A stretch of 50,187 nt of DNA from an uncultured Adlercreutzia sp. (GTDB lineage: Bacteria > Actinomycetota > Coriobacteriia > Coriobacteriales > Eggerthellaceae), in contig CAJUFS010000013.1 of the NCBI GenBank assembly GCA_910585575.1, forward strand, positions 1 through 50,187, in the 5' to 3' direction. The translations under genes were made by a program, and so were the position numbers. Below the pieces are notes generated by a model. That model was given only the letters and a program-made list of their open reading frames with translations, made no database searches and was not told where the DNA came from. Positions 41,310-48,153 of this stretch are shown here, in pieces. Position 1 is the first letter of the stretch; each line of letters begins with the position of its first letter.

Positions 41310-44300
41310 ATGGCACAGCTAACCATGTCGCGTCGCAACTTCATGAAGACGATGGCTATTACCGGTGCAGCTGCAGCAGTAAGTTCCTCGGCGGTCGCGC
41401 CCCTGCGAGCTCTGGCCGAAGACGCCAACGCCTCCGCGGGTGAGGTGAAGCACGTTCGCACGTGCTGCCGTGCCTGCGGCAAGGTGGAGTGCGGCGTTTG
41501 GGTGACGGTTCAGGATGGCAAGGCCATCAAGGTCGAGGGCGACGAGTCCGCTCCCCAGAGCCGTGGCCATTGCTGCGCCAAATCGCAGTCTTCCATGCAG
41601 GCGGCCTACCATCCCGATCGCCTGCGCTACCCGGTGAAGCGCACCAACCCCAAGGGCTCGGACGATCCGGGCTGGGTGCGCATTACGCTGGACGAGGCCT
41701 TCGAGCTGTCCGGCCAGGGCCTGGGCGAGGTAGTGGACAAGTACGGCGGACAGTCCATCTTCGTGATGTGCGGCACGTCCCGCGTGTGGTCGCTCGGTCC
41801 CTATCAGGGCATGAAGCAGCTGTTCGGCACCCCGAACGCGCACTTGGCCTATCAGGTGTGCAAGGGCCCGCGCCACTGGGCCGGCATTATGACCGACGAG
41901 ATGGGCTCCCCCTGGATGGAAGTGGAGGCCGAGCCGAAGGTCTACGTGCAGTGGGGCACCGCTGTCGAGTACTCCAACTACGACACCACCAACCGCACCA
42001 TTTCCGACGTAGCCCCGCATGCCACGGCGCACATCTGCGTCGATCCGCGCGTGACGCCGCTGTCCAAGGAGGCCGATATCTGGCTGCCCCTGCGTCCCGG
42101 CACTGACGGTGCCCTGGCGCTTGGTTGGTTCAACTGGATCATCGAGAACGAGGCCTACGACGACACCATGGTGCGCCGTTGGTCCAACGCGCCGTTCTTG
42201 TTCTGCGAGGAGAAGCCCTGGAAGACCGAGGGCTGGCTCGTCGAGGGCAATGGCGGCATCAACATGCGCACGAAGCTCATCACTGAGGCCGACATCATCG
42301 AGGGCGGCAAGTACCATCGCTTCATGGTGTGGGACGAGAACAACAACCGCCTCACCTACTGGGACGCTCAGGAGGGCAAGTGGGAAGGCGAGATGCACAA
42401 GATCCCGACCACGGGCTCGTTCATCGACCACCCGCTGACGGGCCTGGTGGCCGCCGGCTGGCTGCCTGATCCCTCGGTCTGGTGCGATCCGGCGGATGCG
42501 AAGTTCGACGCCTACTGGGACAAGGGCAACGAGAAGGGCAAGACCACCAATCCCGCCGGCCTGCCCAAGAAGCCCGCGCTGTTCCCCGGCGAGGTCGAGG
42601 TTACGCTGAAGGACGGCAAGACCTATAAGTGCCGCACCGTATGGGACGGCTTCCATGATCTGACGTGCCAGTACACCTGGGACAAGGTGGAGGAGATCAC
42701 CGGCGTGCCCGGCGACAAGGCCGAAGAGGCCGTGCGCACCTGGACCACCCGCGTCGACCCGCGCCACGGCAACGGCGGCATCCACTTCCAGCTGGCCACC
42801 GACCAGAACGGCAACTCCATCCAGAACTGTCGCGTGCTGCAGATGCTCTCCTGCGTGACGGGCAACTCCGACGAGCCCGCCGGCAACCGCGGCTCCTGCA
42901 AGAGCCAGTTCGACGGCAACCCCGGTCGTTCCAACATGCAGGCGGCGGCGCCCTACGGCGACGAGGCCAAGGTGTGGGCCGGCCGCGACTACTCCCTGGA
43001 GGAAGTGGCCAAGCACATGCAGGACTTCGTCCAGTACCTCATCGACGAGGACTCTCCCCTGGCCGAGCGCTACGGCAACAAGGTGCCCAGCGACGAGGAG
43101 GCCATCATCATCGCCAAGCGTATGGGCGGCGCTATGCTTCCCTCGCAGAACTGGCCGAATCCGAACACCATCTTCATGCGCCAGGCCGGTCAGGTGGATG
43201 CCGACCGCTTCCCGCTCAACCGCTTCTGGGCGCGCTGGGCTGACGCGAACGCCATCTGGGACGCCTGCCTGCAGGATCCGGACTGGTCGCTGTGCATGGA
43301 GAACGAGAACAAGGAAGTGGGCTACAACGTCAAGGAGACGCTCTACGCCCTCCACGGCGGCGTGTGCCAGTCCGGCGATATCATGAACATGGGCAACATC
43401 GCCCGCGCCTGGGACGCCACCACGCAGCTCGACTTCTTCGTCGACATCAACATGTGGTTCTGCCCGAACAACGGCAACGCGGACATCATCTTCCCCTGCC
43501 AGCACTGGATGGAGCTCGACTCCACCCGCGTCTCCCAGGGTTCCGGCGGCTTCTTCGGCTGCTGCTGCGCGGCCATCGAGCCTCCGGGAGAGACCATCTA
43601 CGACCCCGACTGGAACGTGGGCATGTACAAGGCCATGGGCGTGCCGTGGAACACGAAAGACCCGGATGCCGCTCCCGCCGAGAACCTCAACTACGCTCCG
43701 CAGTGCCAGACCTTCATCGACAAATGGTCCGAGCAGCTGGGCGCCGACTACGACGCCTCCGGTGCGCCGAGCTATCTGTGGCCCGACCATGACCGCGTGC
43801 TCAAGGACAATGTGGACAAGTGGTGCACGGCCGAGTTCCCCGAGGGCCCGACGTGGGCCGAGGCCAAGCAGTGGTTCACCGATCACGGTTGGATGGACTG
43901 CCGCGAGTGGCATCCCGAGCGCTGGGGCACCTTCCGTCGTCACGAGATGGGCTGGCGTCGTCAGCAGGGCGGCTTCAACCTGTTCCCGCTCGTGGACTTC
44001 CACCCCGGCTTCATGACCGCTTCCGGCCTGGTGGAGATCTGGTCGCTCGTGTGCGAGGCCTACATCTGCAACATGGGCGAGGTGCCGGAGGACTCCGACA
44101 AGTGGGCCCACTCCGACCTGCCGCAGTTCCAGGGCGACGACGACCGCTTCCCCATCTACCGCGAGCCCACCGACTCGCCGGTGGCGAAGCCGGAGCTCTA
44201 CGATCCTGAGCTTATCGATCAGGCCGACGACACGTACTTCATGAACCATAAGTACAAGGACACGCTGAAGGCCATGCCCGACAACATCTTCCTGATGACC

Positions 44301-44828
44301 ACGGGTTCCCGCCAGCCCACCTACTTCCACTCCGAGCATCGCCAGCTGCCCTGGTGCCGCGAGGTGTGGCCGTCTCCCCGCATCGAGATGAACCCCAAGG
44401 ACGCCGAGCGTCTGGGCCTCAAGCAGGGCGACTGGGTGTGGATCGAGACCCCCTGGGGCAAGGTCCGCGAGGTGCTCGACCTGTACTATGGCATTTCCCA
44501 GGGCGTCGTGAACGCCAACCACGCCTGGTGGTTCCCCGAGTTCGACACGGCCTCCCATGGCTTCGAGCTCGTCGGCATCAACGTGGTGAACGACCCCTAC
44601 GGACAGGATACCGTCGGCGGCTGCGCCACCATGCGCTCCACCCCGACGATTGTTTACAAGGCGACGGCGGAGAACTCCCCGTTCGGCAACCCGGTTCCCT
44701 GCGACCCGAATGGCGTGGAGTGCATCCACGACGCCTCCGACCCGCGCTTGCGCGAATGGGTTCCCACCGGAAAGGGCGTCCGTGCCCGCTTCCAGGGCGA
44801 GCCCGAATGGGATGGGAGTGTGATGTAG
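41310..44828 (+). CDS. Tat-exported DMSO-reductase-family molybdopterin oxidoreductase (DmsA-like)
   Basis: Catalytic subunit of 1172 residues, binding bis-MGD molybdenum and one 4Fe-4S cluster. The Tat signal is MSRRNFMKTMAITGAAAAVS. Cluster cysteines are C53, C56, C61 and C88 (CCRACGKVEC, then GHCCAKS). The likely metal-ligand position is C184 in AYQVCKGPRHW, so a cysteine ligand is possible. MGD-binding stretches include HICVDPRVTPLSKEADIWLP, LRPGTDGALALGW and, near the end, PSPRIEMNPKDAERLGLKQG. The length and the Cys ligand are unlike E. coli DmsA (~800 residues, Ser ligand). They recall the large Eggerthella enzymes, among them catechol dehydroxylases. The start is ATG 41310; open frame upstream is not translated. 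Partners are the DmsB- and DmsC-like genes. Electron acceptor unknown. Confidence 0.9.
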   Translation: MAQLTMSRRNFMKTMAITGAAAAVSSSAVAPLRALAEDANASAGEVKHVRTCCRACGKVECGVWVTVQDGKAIKVEGDESAPQSRGHCCAKSQSSMQAAYHPDRLRYPVKRTNPKGSDDPGWVRITLDEAFELSGQGLGEVVDKYGGQSIFVMCGTSRVWSLGPYQGMKQLFGTPNAHLAYQVCKGPRHWAGIMTDEMGSPWMEVEAEPKVYVQWGTAVEYSNYDTTNRTISDVAPHATAHICVDPRVTPLSKEADIWLPLRPGTDGALALGWFNWIIENEAYDDTMVRRWSNAPFLFCEEKPWKTEGWLVEGNGGINMRTKLITEADIIEGGKYHRFMVWDENNNRLTYWDAQEGKWEGEMHKIPTTGSFIDHPLTGLVAAGWLPDPSVWCDPADAKFDAYWDKGNEKGKTTNPAGLPKKPALFPGEVEVTLKDGKTYKCRTVWDGFHDLTCQYTWDKVEEITGVPGDKAEEAVRTWTTRVDPRHGNGGIHFQLATDQNGNSIQNCRVLQMLSCVTGNSDEPAGNRGSCKSQFDGNPGRSNMQAAAPYGDEAKVWAGRDYSLEEVAKHMQDFVQYLIDEDSPLAERYGNKVPSDEEAIIIAKRMGGAMLPSQNWPNPNTIFMRQAGQVDADRFPLNRFWARWADANAIWDACLQDPDWSLCMENENKEVGYNVKETLYALHGGVCQSGDIMNMGNIARAWDATTQLDFFVDINMWFCPNNGNADIIFPCQHWMELDSTRVSQGSGGFFGCCCAAIEPPGETIYDPDWNVGMYKAMGVPWNTKDPDAAPAENLNYAPQCQTFIDKWSEQLGADYDASGAPSYLWPDHDRVLKDNVDKWCTAEFPEGPTWAEAKQWFTDHGWMDCREWHPERWGTFRRHEMGWRRQQGGFNLFPLVDFHPGFMTASGLVEIWSLVCEAYICNMGEVPEDSDKWAHSDLPQFQGDDDRFPIYREPTDSPVAKPELYDPELIDQADDTYFMNHKYKDTLKAMPDNIFLMTTGSRQPTYFHSEHRQLPWCREVWPSPRIEMNPKDAERLGLKQGDWVWIETPWGKVREVLDLYYGISQGVVNANHAWWFPEFDTASHGFELVGINVVNDPYGQDTVGGCATMRSTPTIVYKATAENSPFGNPVPCDPNGVECIHDASDPRLREWVPTGKGVRARFQGEPEWDGSVM

Positions 44829-44829
44829 C

Positions 44830-45492
44830 ATGGCCCGCTATGCAATTGTGACCGACCTGAACCGCTGCGTGGGCTGCCAGGCCTGCTCGGCCGCTTGCAA
44901 GACCGTCAACGGCGTGCAGCCCGGCAACTTCTGGATCAAGACCCTGCGTATCGGCCCGACCCCCAAGGAGGGCGGCTCCGGCGACTGGCCCGACGTGGAG
45001 ATGTACTTCCTTCCCATCCAGTGCCAGCACTGCGAGAACCCCGAGTGCGTGAAGGTGTGCCCGACCCAGGCGTCTCACGTGACCGAGGACGGCACCGTGC
45101 AGATCGACAAGTCGAAGTGCATCGGCTGCCAGTTCTGCGCCATGGCCTGCCCCTACGGTGTGCGCTATCTGAACGAGGAAGAGCGCGTGGTGGAGAAGTG
45201 CACCTTGTGCCAGCAGAAGACGGCCCAGGGCGAGCTGCCCCAGTGCGTCACCCAGTGCGGTTCCCGTGCTCGCTTCTTCGGCGACCTTGACGAGGGCATC
45301 GATTCCTTCATGGCCCCGGCACCCACTCACGACCTGTCCACCTCCTATGAGGATATGCTGGCCAGCCGCACGACGCTGAAGGATTGGGTGGAGCCCTATA
45401 CCGAGGCCGACGTCTATCACCTCACCAACGCCGGCAACGATCCGAAGCACTGCTACATCCTGCGTAACCGTAAGTGGCAGGGAAAGGAGTAG
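44830..45492 (+). CDS. DmsB-like four-cluster ferredoxin subunit
   Basis: Electron-transfer subunit of 220 residues with four 4Fe-4S motifs in DmsB order: CVGCQACSAACK, CQHCENPECVKVCPT, CIGCQFCAMACPYG and CTLCQQK...CVTQCGS. It carries electrons between the membrane anchor and the catalytic subunit. It has no signal peptide and is expected to be exported with the Tat-bearing catalytic subunit, as in DmsAB. Its ATG comes 1 bp after the catalytic subunit's stop, and the anchor gene follows after 4 bp. Confidence 0.96.
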   Translation: MARYAIVTDLNRCVGCQACSAACKTVNGVQPGNFWIKTLRIGPTPKEGGSGDWPDVEMYFLPIQCQHCENPECVKVCPTQASHVTEDGTVQIDKSKCIGCQFCAMACPYGVRYLNEEERVVEKCTLCQQKTAQGELPQCVTQCGSRARFFGDLDEGIDSFMAPAPTHDLSTSYEDMLASRTTLKDWVEPYTEADVYHLTNAGNDPKHCYILRNRKWQGKE

Positions 45493-45496
45493 CACT

Positions 45497-46369
45497 ATGG
45501 AATTGCAATGGCCCCTTATTTTGTTTACGACGCTGCTGGCGTGGTCGGCGGGTGTGTTCGGCGCTCAGTGCCTCTACCTGCTGCGCGGCCAGGGCAAGAA
45601 GGCCCAGATGCCGGCGCTCATCGTGTCGGTGGTGCTGCTGGCCGTGGGCGGTATCGCGGTGTTCTTCCACCTGGAGCACTGGGAGCGCATCTTCAATGGC
45701 TTCGGCCATGTGACCTCGGGTATCACCCAGGAGCTGATTGCCATCGTGGTGCTGTTCATCGTGATGGTGGTGTACTTCGTCTACCTGCGCCGCTCGGGTG
45801 ACGAGGCGAAGGTGCCTGCATGGCTGGCGATTGTCGGTATCGTGCTGTCCGTGGTGCTGGTGGCGGTAATGGGCCACAGCTACATGATGGCCTCGCTGCC
45901 CGCATGGGACTCCGTCATGCAGATCGGCTCGCTTTTGGGCGCGGCCTGCGGCTTCGGCCCGGCTACCATGGCCATCCTGACGGCGCTGAAGGACGAGTCG
46001 CTCGACTACAACGCCAAGGTGAACCTCATCGGTCAGATCGTGAACCTGGTACTGGTGGTGGCTTACCTCATTGCCATGCAGATGACGGCGACGGCCTACA
46101 CCTCCGTAGAGTTCTGGTTCGACCCGACGAGCCCCACCCAGGATATCGCGGGCGACGGCTCCACCGAGCCCTTCGCCGGTGCCTCGATGGTGTGGTCGGT
46201 GGTGGCCATGATTGCGGCCGCCGCGGGCGTGGGTTCGGCCCTGGCCGGCAAAGCCAAGGGCGACTGGAAAGTGTGGGGTGCCATCGGCGTGGTGTGCGTC
46301 CTGATCAGCGCACTGTGCCTGCGCACCGTGTTCTACATGACCGGCGTGTCCATCTACCCGTTCTTCTAA
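45497..46369 (+). CDS. DmsC-like quinol-oxidising membrane anchor
   Basis: A 290-residue membrane protein with about eight hydrophobic segments, of the DmsC family. The N-terminus MELQWPLILFTTLLAWSAG and the early HLEHWERIFNGF element are typical; the latter corresponds to the H-L-x(4-6)-R-x(3)-F pattern near the quinol site. The family anchors the enzyme and oxidises menaquinol. AAGGAG ends 6 bp before the ATG. Together with the two preceding genes it forms a complete ABC-type complex. A strong bidirectional terminator follows about 40 bp after the stop. Confidence 0.93.
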   Translation: MELQWPLILFTTLLAWSAGVFGAQCLYLLRGQGKKAQMPALIVSVVLLAVGGIAVFFHLEHWERIFNGFGHVTSGITQELIAIVVLFIVMVVYFVYLRRSGDEAKVPAWLAIVGIVLSVVLVAVMGHSYMMASLPAWDSVMQIGSLLGAACGFGPATMAILTALKDESLDYNAKVNLIGQIVNLVLVVAYLIAMQMTATAYTSVEFWFDPTSPTQDIAGDGSTEPFAGASMVWSVVAMIAAAAGVGSALAGKAKGDWKVWGAIGVVCVLISALCLRTVFYMTGVSIYPFF

Positions 46370-46374
46370 CGAGT

Positions 46375-46400
46375 TCCGCCCGCCCTGCGGGACGGGCGGA
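46375..46400 (+). terminator. Additional hairpin after the dmsC-like gene
   Basis: TCCGCCCG at 46375-46382 pairs perfectly with CGGGCGGA at 46393-46400 around a 10-nt loop. It lacks a T-run and sits just ahead of the main terminator, perhaps protecting the mRNA 3' end. Confidence 0.45.
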
Positions 46401-46410
46401 TCATGACAGA

Positions 46411-46438
46411 AAGAAAGCCTCCCGCGGGAGGCTTTCTT
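46411..46438. terminator. Bidirectional terminator between convergent genes
   Basis: AAGAAAGCCTCCCG at 46411-46424 is perfectly complementary to the following 14 bases, a 28-nt palindrome. T-rich tails are on both sides (TTTCTTTA forward; the same in reverse). It serves the dmsC-like gene on plus and the yqeY gene on minus. Confidence 0.92.
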
Positions 46439-46460
46439 TACGTTTTGATGTTGGGGTAGG

Positions 46461-46904
46461 TTAGCTTAGCTTCCCGCCCAGTTCCTTCGCGGCGGCTGCC
46501 TTGTCGAAGTTGCCGCCGGTGCGCTTGGTGAGCTCGCCCATGACGCGACCCATGTCCTTCTTCGTGGAGGCACCGGTGTCGGCCAGCACCACGTCAATGA
46601 GGGCCACCAGCTCTTCGCCCTCCACTTGCTTTGGCAGGTACTCTTCCAGAATGGCCACCTGCTCGGTGAGCGTGTCGGTGCGCTCCTGGTTGTTGCCGGC
46701 CTTGATGGAGCCGTCCAGGGTCTCCTTCGTCTGCTTGATGGTGCGCTTCAGCATGGCGTCCACATCAGCCTCGGTGACCTCGCGGCGCTCGTTTACCTCG
46801 ATGCTCTTCAGCTCGGTGTGCACCTGGCGCAAAATGTCGCGGCGTGCATTGTCGCGCGCCTTCATAGCGTTTTTGATCTCGTCCTGCAGCTGCTGGTATT
46901 CCAT
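46461..46904 (-). CDS. GatB/YqeY domain protein
   Basis: A 147-residue YqeY-type protein related to the tail domain of the amidotransferase subunit GatB. Its exact function is not settled; a link to tRNA-dependent amidation or tRNA binding is assumed from the shared domain. The family pattern is clear: LQDEIKNAMKARDNARRDIL, then KSIEVNERREV, then LEEYLPKQVEGEEL, then KKDMGRVMGELTKR and a final DKAAAAKELGGKLS. I chose ATG 46904 with AAAGGA upstream; an open frame reaching 46949 has no site. The gene is alone on the minus strand between two plus-strand units. Confidence 0.92.
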   Translation of the reverse strand: MEYQQLQDEIKNAMKARDNARRDILRQVHTELKSIEVNERREVTEADVDAMLKRTIKQTKETLDGSIKAGNNQERTDTLTEQVAILEEYLPKQVEGEELVALIDVVLADTGASTKKDMGRVMGELTKRTGGNFDKAAAAKELGGKLS

Positions 46905-47155
46905 GGCGATCCTTTCGTGGTAGGCCTTTTGATTTTCATGATACTCCAATACCGCCGCTATTGTCCCTGATGCAAGGTCGTTCTTGGTTTGGGGACCAGG
47001 GGGAGCGCCGTGGCGGCGTGCCTAGAAACGGCATGATGCTTTTGAACCTTTCAGCTTCGTAAGGCAACGGTAAGTTCAATCGATGGAACGCGTTCAGGCC
47101 CCTCTCTAGGATGGAATAGGTAAGAAAAGCCTGTCCGTCGAGAGAAAGGACTGTT

Positions 47156-47254
47156 GTGAAGACTGTGGGTAAAGTTATCATCGCGTTAGTGGTGGTGGGG
47201 GCTGTGAGAGTGGTGGCGCTGGGTCAGCTGCCAAAGATCGAGAGGAGCTACTAA
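47156..47254 (+). CDS. 32-residue hydrophobic peptide coupled to the ABC transporter gene
   Basis: A GTG-started small gene behind AAAGGA (47145-47150, 5-bp spacer). The peptide has a short basic N-terminus, one probable membrane segment (VIIALVVVGAVRVVALG) and a charged end (PKIERSY). Its TAA stop shares its last base with the ATG of the ABC transporter gene (TAATG), and the GAGAGGAG inside its end serves as that gene's ribosome binding site. This layout favours a real coupled gene. It could be a regulatory or accessory membrane peptide, or merely a leader peptide that tunes transporter translation. No homologue is recognised. Confidence 0.5.
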   Translation: MKTVGKVIIALVVVGAVRVVALGQLPKIERSY

Positions 47255-48153
47255 TGGCCGAAGTGTACACCGAGCCGTTCCCCGCAGCTTCTCCGACAGG
47301 CACACCGCCGATCGACGCCTTCGCGCGCGAACAGTACGGCGCCCATGGGCGTATCGTGCCGCAGCCGGCTGGTGCGGCCCCCGGCGGTGCCCCCATGCTT
47401 TCGGTGCGCAATGTCGAGAAGATGTTCGGCAGCCGCGATTCGGTCACTCGGGCGCTTGCGGGTGTGTCCTTTGATGTGGCGGCCGGCGAGTTCGTGGGCA
47501 TCATGGGGCCATCCGGGTCCGGCAAATCGACGTTGCTGAACTGCGTGTCTACCATCGACACCGTCACGAGCGGGCATATCCTTGTGGGCGGTCGCGACAT
47601 CACCACGCTCTCGCGCCGCCAACTGGCGAAATTCCGCCGCGACGATTTGGGCTTCATCTTTCAGGATTCGAACCTGCTCGACACGCTTACGGGCTTCGAG
47701 AACATCTCGCTGGCGCTTAGCATCAAGGGCGAGCCGGCCCGCGCCATTCCCGGCAAGGTGAACGCCATGGCCGCGCGCTTGGGGGTCGATGCCGTGTTGC
47801 AGAAGTACCCCTACCAGATGTCCGGCGGTCAGCGCCAGCGCATCGCTGCGGCTCGCGCCATGGTCACCGATCCGAAGCTCATTTTGGCCGACGAGCCCAC
47901 CGGCGCGCTCGACTCGCGTAGTGCCGCTGTCATGTTAGAGATCATGGAAATGATGAACCAGCAGCTGGGCGCCACCATCATGATGGTCACCCACGACGCC
48001 TTCGCCGCCAGCTACACGAACCGCGTGCTGTTCATCAAAGACGGCGCCGTCTTCAACGAGCTGCGCCGCGGCGACGAGACCCGCGACGCGTTCTTCGGTC
48101 GCATCATGGAAGTGGTGGCCTTCCTGGGAGGCGAGGCGGGCCATGTATCTTAA
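47254..48153 (+). CDS. BceA-type ABC transporter ATP-binding protein
   Basis: ATPase subunit of a MacB/BceA-like transporter, 299 residues. The ABC motifs are complete: Walker A GPSGSGKST, Q-loop FIFQDSNLLDTL, signature SGGQRQRIAAARA, Walker B LILADEPTGALD and the switch histidine in MMVTHDA. An unusual N-terminal extension of about 45 residues, rich in Pro/Ala/Gly, precedes the domain; an internal ATG (PMLSVRNVEKMFG) would give the usual length. It overlaps the permease gene by 11 bp. BceAB-type pairs typically sense or remove peptide antibiotics. No adjacent two-component system is seen upstream; downstream lies outside the window. Confidence 0.92.
   Translation: MAEVYTEPFPAASPTGTPPIDAFAREQYGAHGRIVPQPAGAAPGGAPMLSVRNVEKMFGSRDSVTRALAGVSFDVAAGEFVGIMGPSGSGKSTLLNCVSTIDTVTSGHILVGGRDITTLSRRQLAKFRRDDLGFIFQDSNLLDTLTGFENISLALSIKGEPARAIPGKVNAMAARLGVDAVLQKYPYQMSGGQRQRIAAARAMVTDPKLILADEPTGALDSRSAAVMLEIMEMMNQQLGATIMMVTHDAFAASYTNRVLFIKDGAVFNELRRGDETRDAFFGRIMEVVAFLGGEAGHVS

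Noticed and set aside
41319..44831. 1170-codon minus-strand open frame opposite the molybdoenzyme gene
   Set aside because: Mirror-frame artefact of a GC-rich gene; the plus strand has motifs, Tat signal and operon partners.
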